Shown here in pieces: positions 18,301 to 26,290 of a DNA stretch of 64,000 bases. The notes beneath the pieces are model-generated. The model worked only from the letters and a program-made list of their open reading frames with translations, was not told the DNA's origin and did no database searches. Each line of letters opens with the position of its first letter. Positions within the stretch are counted from its first letter, which is position 1. The position numbers were made by a program, and so were the translations under genes. This DNA comes from Turicimonas muris (GTDB lineage Bacteria > Pseudomonadota > Gammaproteobacteria > Burkholderiales > Burkholderiaceae_F), in NCBI RefSeq assembly GCF_002221595.1, contig NZ_NHMP01000001.1, forward strand, positions 620,001-684,000. The letters are read 5' to 3'.

Positions 18301-19617
18301 ACCTTAACGGTTCCTCTCTACGCTCTGAACCAAATCAGCGAAGAGCAGATGGAATGGCTGGTGCCGGGAATGGTCAAAGAAAAAACGGCTGCTCTTTTAA
18401 AAGGGCTTCCGCAAAGACTGCGCCGTCACTTTGTTCCGATTCCTGATTGGGCAAAGAGTTTTGCGCAGGCTCATGAAACCCCGGAGGGCGGTCTTCTTGA
18501 GGCCATCAGCCGGGAGGCGGCAGAGCAATTCCGGATTGAAATCAATAAGACAGATTTCAAGGTAGAAAATCTTCCGCCTCATCTAAGGATGAATTACAAA
18601 GTTGTAGATGAGCACGGCCGGCAAGTTGGAATGGATAGAAGTCTTCCGAAGCTTAGAAGTGAATTCAGCCAGCAAGCCAAGGATTATTTCCAGCAAGTGG
18701 CTTCCATGGATTCCAGAGTAGCTGAAGACTTGCAGGAAGAAATTGTGGACTGGACTTTCGGAGAGCTTCCCGAAGTGATGGAAATCCGAAGAAAGGGCGT
18801 TTCCTTGATTGGACATCCTGCTATTGCTGATCGCGGTGATTATTGCTCCATTGAAGTGTTTGATGAACCGGAAGAAGCCAAAGAAGTTCATAAAAAAGGC
18901 ATCAGAAAACTTATCCGTTTCCAGCTTAAAGAGCAAATCAAGTATTTAGATAAGAGTTTGAAGTCTCTCCAGTCTGCCCAGATTGTCGGTTCAAGTTTGC
19001 CATTTGCAAAACAAGCTTTTGAAAGCTTTGAAAATTTAAAGTCTCAAGTAATCAATGCGGCCATTGAACAAAGTTGCTTACTAGGGAAATTGCCTATTAA
19101 TCAACAAGAATTTGGGGTTATTTGCCAGGAAAGTAAGGGTAAATTGAACCTTATAGCCATGGAGATTTCGCGATTAATTGAACAGATCGTTAATCAAGCC
19201 GCAGGGGTAAACCAGAAATTAAATGCTTTTAAAAATATTAAAGAATTAAATGAAAATATTAATTCCCAATTAAAAGAAATGTTTTTTAAGAATTTTATAG
19301 AAAACAAGTCAATTAATATTTTGAGAAATTATCCGAGATATTTAAAAGCGGTTGAAGTTCGTTTAGAAAAGTACAGAAAAGATCCTTCAAAAGATGCGGA
19401 AAAAGCAGAAGAGATTAATAAGCTAACTATAAAGCTCAATCGAGAAAAAGCTGCGAGAAGGGGTGTAGAGGATCCGCGCCTGGATGAATTTGAGAACTTA
19501 CTTCAAGAGCTAAGAGTTTCTCTTTTTGCTCAAGAACTTAGAACTCCCATGCCGGTAAGTGTTAAAAGACTGAACAAAGTTTGGGACTCGTTAATCGGTT
19601 CTTCTCGAGGCTTTTAA
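15343..19617 (+). CDS. hrpA: ATP-dependent RNA helicase HrpA
   Basis: The start is placed at ATG 15343 because the open frame further upstream overlaps argA; 15361 is an alternative and neither has a strong Shine-Dalgarno. The 1424-aa product has a Lys-rich low-complexity extension (residues 1-170), Walker A GETGSGKTTQL (~205), the DEAH box at 302-305, SAT, the helicase C domain with QRAGRCGR, the HA2/OB regions, and a long C-terminal DUF3418 part typical of bacterial HrpA. It unwinds RNA and has been linked to mRNA processing and ribosome rescue. The last ~200 codons (from about 19010) are clearly more AT-rich than the rest of the gene. Confidence 0.93.
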   Translation: MRKIKAMSSSLQDLKDKWQEVKAKQPEIEAAASAQETNFTKKKKLQPKMVVSGAKQATSEQLKELMAFAGRNKPAAAKGRGQAPSKQPLPQEDSDLKKQEKTQKSEVRQEKKKTKPVPGQEKGKKLTSLADLKKIEVKKTGPVKPDKPETENKSRRVRVRGEKETSEIFRNVPAKLELAENLPVSERADDIREAIKNNQIVIVSGETGSGKTTQLPKICLQLGRGQKGLIGHTQPRRIAAVSIAKRIAEETGTKVGEVAGYQIRFKDEMEAGASIKLMTDGILLAETQTDPLLKKYDTIIIDEAHERSLNIDFLLGYLRQILPKRPDLKVIITSATIDSERFAKHFDQVNGGKPVPVINVSGRLYPVQIRYRPVIEEDENDDRTLMEAIADACDELLHSGPGDILVFLPGEREIREAADVLGRNSKPGLEILPLFSRLSIEEQDRIFRPSGARRIVLATNIAETSITVPGIRYVVDSGLGRVKRYSYRNKVEQLQVEPISQAAAQQRAGRCGRVSNGICIRLYDEQDFDKRSKYTDPEILRSSLATVILRMKSLHLSDVREFPFVEPPMPKAITDGYDLLIELNAVTAREGELTKVGRELAKLPVDAKVARMLQAAQDNQALSEVLIIASAISVQDPRERPLDKQTQADQAHKKFSDDKSDFLSYLKIWNYAQDAIANKKSNRLLERQFQTNFLSARRLREWRDVYRQLKEMVTELGWRLNTAPATYEQLHKALLSGLLGSIGNRIVEPDWRSPPFAGARGIKFWPWPGSALAKKAGKWIMASEIVETSRLYARTIANIEPEWLEKVGAHLIKKSWSDPHWEKNAGNVIAFEKGTLYGLPVYGQRRVNFAPKDAKLAREIFIREALVNEDFDSQAPFWQHNKSLIKDIRDMEHKSRRPDVLVDDEQIFAFYDSRLGAEVCSVSTLEKWRKENEAKEPKLLFLSKKDLMRHDASGITIEYFPKKIEAAGIPMAVSYNFDPGSPRDGVTLTVPLYALNQISEEQMEWLVPGMVKEKTAALLKGLPQRLRRHFVPIPDWAKSFAQAHETPEGGLLEAISREAAEQFRIEINKTDFKVENLPPHLRMNYKVVDEHGRQVGMDRSLPKLRSEFSQQAKDYFQQVASMDSRVAEDLQEEIVDWTFGELPEVMEIRRKGVSLIGHPAIADRGDYCSIEVFDEPEEAKEVHKKGIRKLIRFQLKEQIKYLDKSLKSLQSAQIVGSSLPFAKQAFESFENLKSQVINAAIEQSCLLGKLPINQQEFGVICQESKGKLNLIAMEISRLIEQIVNQAAGVNQKLNAFKNIKELNENINSQLKEMFFKNFIENKSINILRNYPRYLKAVEVRLEKYRKDPSKDAEKAEEINKLTIKLNREKAARRGVEDPRLDEFENLLQELRVSLFAQELRTPMPVSVKRLNKVWDSLIGSSRGF

Positions 19618-19631
19618 TATTATTAATTTTT

Positions 19632-19668
19632 CGGCTGGAATTTATTAATAAATTAATATTTCCAGCCG
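19632..19668 (+). terminator. Terminator after hrpA
   Basis: Stem CGGCTGGAA/TTCCAGCCG with an AT-rich, partly self-complementary loop, followed by TTACACTATTTT. Confidence 0.6.
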
Positions 19669-19858
19669 TTACACTATTTTCTAGGTGTTTCTACCAAGTA
19701 ATAACTATTTTGGTTTTATTTTCTTAAGGGAAAGTTCTCTTTTTAAGAAATAGTTTTATCCATTTTTGTAATTTTTTATATGGAGTTTAGTTAAGTAAAT
19801 ATAAAAGATGTCAAAATAAAAAAAGGAAACAAATAACTCGGTTCGGGAGAATATGTAA

Positions 19859-20968
19859 ATGCGCACATGGGCGTCCTTTTTTTGTTCAGTTTTTTTAGCC
19901 TTTTCTCTAGCGCTTTCTCCCACTGCCGACGCGGCACCTCAAAAATCCAAGGCAACGGCAACTAAGACAGTCAAGAAAAAATCAGCAAAAGCAGTTAAGA
20001 CAAAGAAGGTCTCTGCAAAGAAGAATGTTCGTAAAAAAGCCGTGGTAGCTGCTTCTAACAAGTCAGTAAGAAAGACTGCCGGTAAGACAACAACAAGCAG
20101 AAAGTTTGCTGCTTCCAAGAAAGTTTCCAAAAAGAGATATGCCGTACGCAAAGTTAGAGGTCCTTCTTACGCTCAGCTTCATGGACTCAGAGGATCTTCC
20201 GATCCGTTGGGACTTCAAACGACTGCGGTTCTTGCTTATGACATGGACAGCAATGAAGTCCTCTACGAAAAAAATGCCGATGAAAGACTTCCGATTGCTT
20301 CAATTACAAAATTAATGACAGCATTGGTCATCGTAGAATCCGGTGTTTCCTTAGACGAAAAATTCAAAGTAACCAAAGAAGACTTTGTTAGATCCAGTGC
20401 CCGAAGCAAATTGAGAAACGGTATGTATCTTTCCCGCAAGCAGGCGTTGCATCTAGCTTTGATGAGTTCTGATAATCGCGCAGCTCACTTTTTGGCGAGA
20501 ACCTTCCCGGGTGGAAAAGCACGTTTTATTCGCGACATGAATACCAAAGCTGCCATGATTGGCATGTTTGATTCCGTTTTTTATGATTCCATCGGTTTGA
20601 ACAATGAAAACAAGTCTTCTGCACTTGACCTTTCAAGATTGTTAGCAAGCGCAGGTGAGTATGACCTTATCCGCGAGCTTTCTACAACCCCGATGGCTCA
20701 GATTCCTGTCGGACGCCGTTTGGTGACGAGCCGCACTACCAACAGTTTCGTGGCTAACGACAATTGGGACGTTTCTTTGCAGAAGACAGGGCTGACCACA
20801 GCAGCAGGTTACTGCTTGGCAATGGAAACTGAGATTGGCGGCAAAACTGTAGCCATTATCTTCTTAGATTCTCCTAATAAAGCAGCAAGAAACCAAGATG
20901 CAGAAAAGCTTAAGGCCTGGCTGAGCGGTCAGTTCATGACAGCATCTGCCTCTGAGGATTCTAACTAG
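19859..20968 (+). CDS. pbpG: D-alanyl-D-alanine endopeptidase, PBP7-like (S11 family)
   Basis: The 369-aa protein has a signal peptide (residues ~1-25, ending ADAAP) and a very basic Lys/Ala-rich segment (26-105). The catalytic domain has Ser148-Ile-Thr-Lys151 (SxxK), Ser204-Asp-Asn (SxN) and Lys309-Thr-Gly (KTG). These are the three active-site boxes of low-molecular-weight penicillin-binding proteins, and the sequence GLNNENKSSA.DL is typical of PbpG. It cuts peptide crosslinks in periplasmic peptidoglycan. The basic linker resembles histone-like or cell-wall binding tails and is the odd part. A strong terminator follows, so it is monocistronic. Confidence 0.88.
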   Translation: MRTWASFFCSVFLAFSLALSPTADAAPQKSKATATKTVKKKSAKAVKTKKVSAKKNVRKKAVVAASNKSVRKTAGKTTTSRKFAASKKVSKKRYAVRKVRGPSYAQLHGLRGSSDPLGLQTTAVLAYDMDSNEVLYEKNADERLPIASITKLMTALVIVESGVSLDEKFKVTKEDFVRSSARSKLRNGMYLSRKQALHLALMSSDNRAAHFLARTFPGGKARFIRDMNTKAAMIGMFDSVFYDSIGLNNENKSSALDLSRLLASAGEYDLIRELSTTPMAQIPVGRRLVTSRTTNSFVANDNWDVSLQKTGLTTAAGYCLAMETEIGGKTVAIIFLDSPNKAARNQDAEKLKAWLSGQFMTASASEDSN

Positions 20969-20991
20969 TCAGAGACAAAAAACAAAAAATT

Positions 20992-21021
20992 GCCCAGAAT
21001 TTAGTGTTCCTGGGCTTTTTT
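20992..21021 (+). terminator. Rho-independent terminator after pbpG
   Basis: Stem GCCCAG/CTGGGC followed directly by six T; it starts 23 bases after the stop codon. Confidence 0.8.
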
Positions 21022-21045
21022 GATCTCTTAAATAAAACTGATAGG

Positions 21046-21273
21046 CTAGCGGTAAGGGAGGCGGCTGCTATGAAGCATCAATGAAGAAGCCTCTCGCCTG
21101 GCCTCCATAAGCAACTCTCTCCCAAGTGCATTGAATGCTGACTATAGAGTATCGATTTTTGTATCGTGGACGGCCTGAATCACATTCTGGATCCTAGGAT
21201 GTCTGATATTCATGCGTTGTGCAAGCTCTGTCCAATAGACGAATTGTTTGATCTTTCGGGTTAATCTAAAAAC
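21046..21273 (-). pseudogene. Possible remnant of an XRE/HTH antitoxin-like protein (one internal stop)
   Basis: Read on the - strand, one frame gives FVYWTELAQRMNIRHPRIQN and VIQAVHDTKIDTL, a TAG stop, then SAFNALGRELLMEARREA in the same frame. The pattern (LAQRMNI.HPRIQNVI....IDTL..AFNALG) resembles the helix-turn-helix core of small XRE-type antitoxins. There is no start codon or RBS, and no toxin gene can be seen beside it. Identification is tentative. Confidence 0.35.
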
Positions 21274-21806
21274 TTATTAATATATTTTTATCTATCTATC
21301 AATCGATTAATATATATCAACAAAATTGACTGATTTTGATAGATTGTGACATCCTGTAGTTCTAATATGTTGCTCTATTTATCAAAGGAGCCTTATATCA
21401 CCGTCCTATAGGCGGTGTTTTGCTGACCTGTTTGATAAAAAACAGTGTGAGAATTATTTTCATGTGGAGAGTGTATTCTTGGTTTGGTTAGAGAAACTTA
21501 ATATTTTCTCCAACGTCGGCTTGTATAGTTTGATAATCGGATTCCTAATTTCCTCAGGAGGCTCTTCGATTCTATTAGCCGACTCTGCTAATGAGAAGGT
21601 TCATTGAGATTGGAAGCGTGTCATCCGAATCATAAAGACTATCGATTCAAGCGGGCACATGCGCTAAGGAACAGATCTCGCTGACTTATGCACGTCCGTT
21701 GTGTGAAGTCACTGCTGGAATTTGACCAATAGGTCTACTGAAAAATCTTCGTAGAAGGTCTAAACTCGCTGTTTCTGAAAAGTTATTTCCTACTGGAGCT
21801 TAAAGC
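21274..21806. other. Non-coding stretch upstream of dnaQ
   Basis: No credible gene. It contains AT-rich sequence with TATC/GATA repeats (21285-21350). A terminator-like hairpin has CACCG (21399-21403) and CGGTG (21413-21417) followed by four T. The dnaQ promoter must lie at its right end, but I see no convincing -35/-10 pair. Confidence 0.5.
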
Positions 21807-22598
21807 GTGGAAGAACCGGCATACGTGCGAGAAATTTGTTTTGATACTGAAACCACAGGGTTTAGAGCTAAAGAGGGCGACCGTCTGATCGAAATCGGCT
21901 GCGTCGAACTTTCCCGTTACGGTATCTCTGAAAATAAATTTCATCGCTTCATCAATCCTCAAAGAGATATTCCTGAAGAAGCCATTCGAATCCATAACAT
22001 TACTAATGAAATGGTGGCCGATAAGCCAACATTCGAAGAAATCGCTGATGAATTCTTGGAGTTTATCAAAGGTGCGAAGTTAATCGCTCATAATTCTCCC
22101 TTCGATGAGTCTTTCTTGGATCAGGAATTGACCAGAATCGGAAAGGGCAAACTCCGAGATCATTGCGTAGATGTTATTGACTCTTTGGAAATCAGCCGTA
22201 AGGTGTTTCCTCAGCAGCAAAACTCTCTTGACGCTTTGTGTAAACGTTTAGGCGTCGATTTAACTTCTCGTAATGACGGCCACGGCGCATTAATCGATGC
22301 TCAGCTTCTTGCCCAGGTCTATTTAGTCCTCAAGCAGGATCAGGAGTCAATGGATATTGACAGTCTGACTCTGTCCGGTAAAAAACTCGATGATATTGAA
22401 GATACTCACATCGTCATCAAGGCCAGCGAGGAAGATTTGAAGGCTCACGAAGCATTTTTGGAACTTTTAGCAAAAAAATGCAAAGGCACTCCGCTTTATA
22501 AAATGGAAGACGAAGAGTTCAAAGCCCTACGCGAAAAAGAACAAGAGTCTATTAATTCTAAAAAAGCCAAAATGGAACAATTTATCGCTAGTCTCTAA
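21807..22598 (+). CDS. dnaQ: DNA polymerase III epsilon subunit (3'-5' proofreading exonuclease)
   Basis: It starts at a GTG with ggag 8 bases upstream; there is no better in-frame ATG. The 263-aa protein has the DEDDh exonuclease signature: Asp13-x-Glu15 in FDTETTGF (Exo I), HNSPFDESFLDQEL (Exo II) and HGALIDAQLLAQVY (Exo III). The tail from about residue 190 is helical and charged (KKLDDIED..., EFKALREKEQESI), matching the polymerase-binding tail in position. It proofreads replication as part of the Pol III core. It lies upstream of rluB. Confidence 0.93.
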   Translation: MEEPAYVREICFDTETTGFRAKEGDRLIEIGCVELSRYGISENKFHRFINPQRDIPEEAIRIHNITNEMVADKPTFEEIADEFLEFIKGAKLIAHNSPFDESFLDQELTRIGKGKLRDHCVDVIDSLEISRKVFPQQQNSLDALCKRLGVDLTSRNDGHGALIDAQLLAQVYLVLKQDQESMDIDSLTLSGKKLDDIEDTHIVIKASEEDLKAHEAFLELLAKKCKGTPLYKMEDEEFKALREKEQESINSKKAKMEQFIASL

Positions 22599-22698
22599 GG
22601 AAATAGTCCGATTTAGAGACTTCAAGCAGACACAATGCGCAAAAGACAGCGATAATCAGAAAATTAATAAAAAGATTCAACTGTTAGGAAAACATTAA

Positions 22699-23847
22699 AT
22701 GGCATTTCAAAACAAAGGCCGCAGAACTCCTTTTAGGCCTAAACAGACGGCAAAATCAGCTGGCTCCTCAGGTATTAAAACTAGAAGTCCGCGTCCGGCA
22801 GGTTTTAAATCAAGCCAGGACGGAGAAACCGCCGATTTGCACCTGCCTGCCACCGCTTTTAGTCCTTCTGCTTCTAAAGGTCCGCGCGTCCCGGCTCAGG
22901 ACTCTGCTCCTGCAGTAAGCGAAAAACTTCATAAAGTTCTTGCTGATGCCGGCCTTGGTTCCCGCAGAGACATGGAAGAGCTAATTACGCAAGGCCGCGT
23001 CTCCGTCAACGGCGAACCCGCTTTTATCGGACAACGCGTACTTCCGACGGATTTGGTCCGCGTAAACGGCAAGCCGGTCAGACGTGCAATGAAGCATGCT
23101 GAGAGCGTTCCTCAAGTTTTGATTTACCACAAACCGGCAGGAGAAATTGTCTCCAAAGACGATCCGGAGGGCAGGCCAACGGTTTTTGATCATCTTCCTC
23201 GTGCAAGAAACGGCAGATGGATCGCTGTCGGCCGTTTGGACTTCAATACCGAGGGTTTATTGCTCTTTACGACTGACGGAGAATTGGCTAACCGCTTGAT
23301 GCATCCGAAGTACGAAATCGAAAGAGAGTACGCTGTCAGAATTCAAGGAGAGCTCTCTAAGGAAGATAAAGAAAAGCTTCTGACCAAGGTTATGCTCGAT
23401 GACGGCCCGGCAAAATTTACTTCCTTAGAAGAAATCGGCGGTAAAGGATTCAATCGTTGGTATCAGGTTAAGCTCTCTGAAGGAAGAAACAGAGAGGTCC
23501 GCCGTATGTTCGAAGCTGTAGGTATGCCGGTGTCCCGCTTGATCCGTACTCGTTACGGCTCAATCAATTTGCCTTCCAACTTAACTCGCGGCAAATTCGA
23601 AAGACTCTCGAAAGAAGTTGTTGAAGCATGGATTAAAGAATCCGGTTTGGATAAAGAGCCGGTTTCCAAACTGATTCCTTCCCGTCCTAAAGCCGGCCCC
23701 GCCGGCGGAACACGCAGAACGGGATCAAGTCCTAGAGCAGCTTCAGGGGCACCAGGAAGAAGACCTCCCGCCGGAAACAGACCTGCTGCAAAAGCTCCGA
23801 GAAGCGGAAGAAAGCCTGCATCCGGCACGCCGAGAGCCGGAAGATAG
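22699..23847 (+). CDS. rluB: 23S rRNA pseudouridine synthase RluB-like
   Basis: The 382-aa protein has a basic low-complexity N-terminus (1-70), an S4 RNA-binding domain ([23 protein letters not shown], ~74-130), then the RsuA/RluB/RluE catalytic domain with Asp181 in [14 protein letters not shown] and [11 protein letters not shown]. The C-terminal ~55 residues are an Arg/Pro/Ala/Gly-rich tail, typical of RluB in betaproteobacteria. It converts U2605 (E. coli numbering) of 23S rRNA to pseudouridine. The position before the rimP-nusA operon agrees with related genomes. Confidence 0.9.
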   Translation: MAFQNKGRRTPFRPKQTAKSAGSSGIKTRSPRPAGFKSSQDGETADLHLPATAFSPSASKGPRVPAQDSAPAVSEKLHKVLADAGLGSRRDMEELITQGRVSVNGEPAFIGQRVLPTDLVRVNGKPVRRAMKHAESVPQVLIYHKPAGEIVSKDDPEGRPTVFDHLPRARNGRWIAVGRLDFNTEGLLLFTTDGELANRLMHPKYEIEREYAVRIQGELSKEDKEKLLTKVMLDDGPAKFTSLEEIGGKGFNRWYQVKLSEGRNREVRRMFEAVGMPVSRLIRTRYGSINLPSNLTRGKFERLSKEVVEAWIKESGLDKEPVSKLIPSRPKAGPAGGTRRTGSSPRAASGAPGRRPPAGNRPAAKAPRSGRKPASGTPRAGR

Positions 23848-24190
23848 CGGATTTTCCGGTAAACTCAGCAGAGGCCTCAAAATGAGTCAGTTTTTAAGGT
23901 CTTTTCCATGCTTTGTATAAGCGAAATGGATAACTTTATGTTTAGTAAGGGAAATTTACCGCTTGACAAATAATAAAAAACTTTAGGAAAGAAGTGGTTT
24001 TTTATCCATTTTTACAAAAACTTCCGTTTTTTTAATAAGTTAGGAGTACAATGCTTGCAAATTTCTGGCAGATTATAAAAATTTGCCGGGTATTTCTGTA
24101 TCTTTGGTATGGGAATACACCTGTCAAGGGTTGTAAATAGATGGGCTTAGCGCCCGTTTTTTTTTGGTTTAGTTAAGAGGTTGCAGCAGA
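23848..24190 (+). promoter_or_regulatory. Promoter/leader region of the rimP-nusA-infB operon
   Basis: 343 bases with no gene. It holds a TTGACA (23963-23968) without a good -10 at the right distance, and a TACAAT (24047-24052) that would serve as a -10 with a poor -35. A terminator hairpin just before rimP is listed separately. A leader of this size fits the regulated nusA operon leaders known in proteobacteria. Confidence 0.5.
24143..24165 (+). terminator. Leader terminator/attenuator just upstream of rimP
   Basis: Stem GGGC(24143-24146)/GCCC(24152-24155) followed after one G by nine T, ending 25 bases before the rimP ATG and well downstream of rluB. Its place inside the presumed leader suggests attenuation, as in NusA autoregulation of the E. 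coli metY-nusA-infB operon. Confidence 0.6.
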
Positions 24191-24760
24191 ATGGCGGTTC
24201 CATCTCAGGTTTTCGAATTAATTGAGTCGACCGTGGAAGGTCTCGGTTACGAATTGGTTGACGTCGAACGTCTTCCAAGAGGTCTTATCCGCGTCACTAT
24301 TGATAAAGAAGGCGGCATTACGTTGGACGATTGCGAAAAAGTCAGCAATCTTTTGAATCCCGCTTTAACCGTGGACAACGTGGATTTCGATCGTCTTGAA
24401 GTCTCTTCCCCGGGTGTGGATCGTCCTCTCAGACGCGCTAATGACTTCGTTCGTTTTGTCGGCAGCAACGTTCATATCGAGCTCTATACACCGATGACAG
24501 GCGAAGGTTTGCCTGCCAACGGCAGAAGAAGAATGGACGGTAAGCTTCTTGCCGTAGAAGGCGAGGAAGCCAGCCCGACCATCACGCTCGAGCTCATTAC
24601 TGAAAGATTGGGCCGCACCCCGAGCGAAATTGCCAAAGCTAAAGCTAAAGCCAAAAAATCAGGAGAAGCTCAGGCCGCTCCTGTCATCCTCAATATTCCA
24701 TTTAAAGACATTGAACGCGCCTCTTTATTGGCCGATTTAGATTTTAGAGGTTCAAAATAA
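24191..24760 (+). CDS. rimP: Ribosome maturation factor RimP
   Basis: The 189-aa protein has the RimP pattern: GLGYELVDVER near residue 17, ITLDDCEKVSNLLNPAL and LEVSSPGVDRPLR. It is longer than E. coli RimP, with an insert around GEGLPANGRRRMDG and an Ala/Lys-rich segment (AKAKAKAKKSG). It acts in 30S subunit assembly. It is the first gene of the operon and abuts nusA with no gap. Confidence 0.95.
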   Translation: MAVPSQVFELIESTVEGLGYELVDVERLPRGLIRVTIDKEGGITLDDCEKVSNLLNPALTVDNVDFDRLEVSSPGVDRPLRRANDFVRFVGSNVHIELYTPMTGEGLPANGRRRMDGKLLAVEGEEASPTITLELITERLGRTPSEIAKAKAKAKKSGEAQAAPVILNIPFKDIERASLLADLDFRGSK

Positions 24761-26260
24761 ATGAATAAGAATCTGCTTGACTACGTAGAACTCCTTGCAA
24801 ATGAAAAAAGTGTCGATAAGGAGCTAGTACTGATGGCACTTGAGAGTGCTATCGCCAGTGCTGTTAAGAAATCCGAGTTTCCGGGCGAAGACGCGGATAT
24901 CGCAGTAAAAGTAGACCCTAAGACCGGTGATTACCAAGTTTGGCGCCAATGGCTCGTCGTTCCTGATGACCAGGGACTTCAGGAGCCTGATCGTCAGATT
25001 CTTCAGTGGGAAGCCAAGGAGGATTATTCTGACCAGGGCGAAATGAATGTCGGCGATTATGTCCGTCAGGAACTCAAAGATTACAGCGTGACAGGCCGTA
25101 GATTCGCTACTGATGCCCGGCAGGTCATTCTCCAGAAATTGAGAGAAGCCGAAAGAATTAAAAATCTTGAAGAATTCAAGAACCTCTACAAAGATCAGAA
25201 AATTGTTCACGGTCAAATTCGTAAGAACGTCGGGGGAGACTGGATTGTTGAAATCGGTAAGGTCGAAGCAAGACTGCCAAAGAGCGAATGCATCCCTCAT
25301 GAATTACTGAGAACCAATGACCGTATCCGTGCCTATGTTTCCAAGATTGATCCGGCTTCAAGACAGCAGCAGGTGACTTTGAGCCGTGCCTGTAACGAAT
25401 TCTTGATTGAACTCTTGAAGTTGGAAGTTCCTGAAATCAACGAAGGCCTGCTTGAAATTAAGAATGTAGCCAGAGAACCGGGCCAGAGAGCCAAGATTGC
25501 CGTCCAGGTCAAGGATAAGAGAATCGACCCAATCGGTACTTGCGTCGGTGTCAAAGGCAGCCGTGTTCAAAACGTTACTAAAGAATTAAATAACGAACGT
25601 ATTGATATTGTTCGCTGGTCCGACCAGCCTGTTGAGTATGTCGTCAGTGCTTTGGCCCCGGCCACTGTTACCTCCGTTGTTGTACACGCAGACGCGGGCA
25701 AAATGGACGTTGTGGTTGACCAGGAAAACAAAAAAGGAGCTGTTGGTGCTTCCGGCCAAAACGTGAAGCTTGCTTCTAAGCTCACCGGTTGGGATATCAA
25801 CGTGATGACTGCTGAAGAAGCTGCTGAAGAGAAAGAAAAAGAAATCGGAGAGATCCGCAGCAAGCTTATGCAGTACCTTGAAGTAGACGAAGAAGTGGCA
25901 GAAGCCTTGATCGAAAACGGCATCGACACTCTTGAAAACCTTGCCTACGGTCCGGAAGATGAACTCTTCGCAATGGAAGATTTTGACGAAGACACTATCC
26001 GTGAACTTCGCTCCAGAGCCCGTACAGGTCTGATTACTCAGGCTCTTGAAAGAGAAGAATTGTTAAAAACAGCTGACCCTAAACTTTTAGAACTTCCAGG
26101 AATGGAACACGATCTTGTGGCCCTGCTGAGCAAGAAGGGCGTAAAGACATTAGATGATTTGGCTGATTTGTCCACTGCCGAATTGGTGGAAATGACAAAT
26201 ATGGAAGAGCAGGATGCACAGAAATTAATCGTTGCAGCCCGCGCTCATTGGGACAACTAA
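24761..26260 (+). CDS. nusA: Transcription termination/antitermination factor NusA
   Basis: The 499-aa protein has the full proteobacterial layout: an N-terminal RNA polymerase-binding domain (1-~130), S1 domain (~135-200), KH domains (~205-345, with GVKGSRVQNVTKELNNERIDIVRW), and two C-terminal acidic repeats (ALIENGIDTLENLAYG..., LVALLSKKGVKTLDDLADLS). It binds RNA polymerase and nascent RNA and controls pausing, termination and antitermination. It starts directly after the rimP stop, so translation is coupled. Confidence 0.97.
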   Translation: MNKNLLDYVELLANEKSVDKELVLMALESAIASAVKKSEFPGEDADIAVKVDPKTGDYQVWRQWLVVPDDQGLQEPDRQILQWEAKEDYSDQGEMNVGDYVRQELKDYSVTGRRFATDARQVILQKLREAERIKNLEEFKNLYKDQKIVHGQIRKNVGGDWIVEIGKVEARLPKSECIPHELLRTNDRIRAYVSKIDPASRQQQVTLSRACNEFLIELLKLEVPEINEGLLEIKNVAREPGQRAKIAVQVKDKRIDPIGTCVGVKGSRVQNVTKELNNERIDIVRWSDQPVEYVVSALAPATVTSVVVHADAGKMDVVVDQENKKGAVGASGQNVKLASKLTGWDINVMTAEEAAEEKEKEIGEIRSKLMQYLEVDEEVAEALIENGIDTLENLAYGPEDELFAMEDFDEDTIRELRSRARTGLITQALEREELLKTADPKLLELPGMEHDLVALLSKKGVKTLDDLADLSTAELVEMTNMEEQDAQKLIVAARAHWDN

Positions 26261-26290
26261 TCAATACGGTAATAGGAGAAAAAGAACTAT

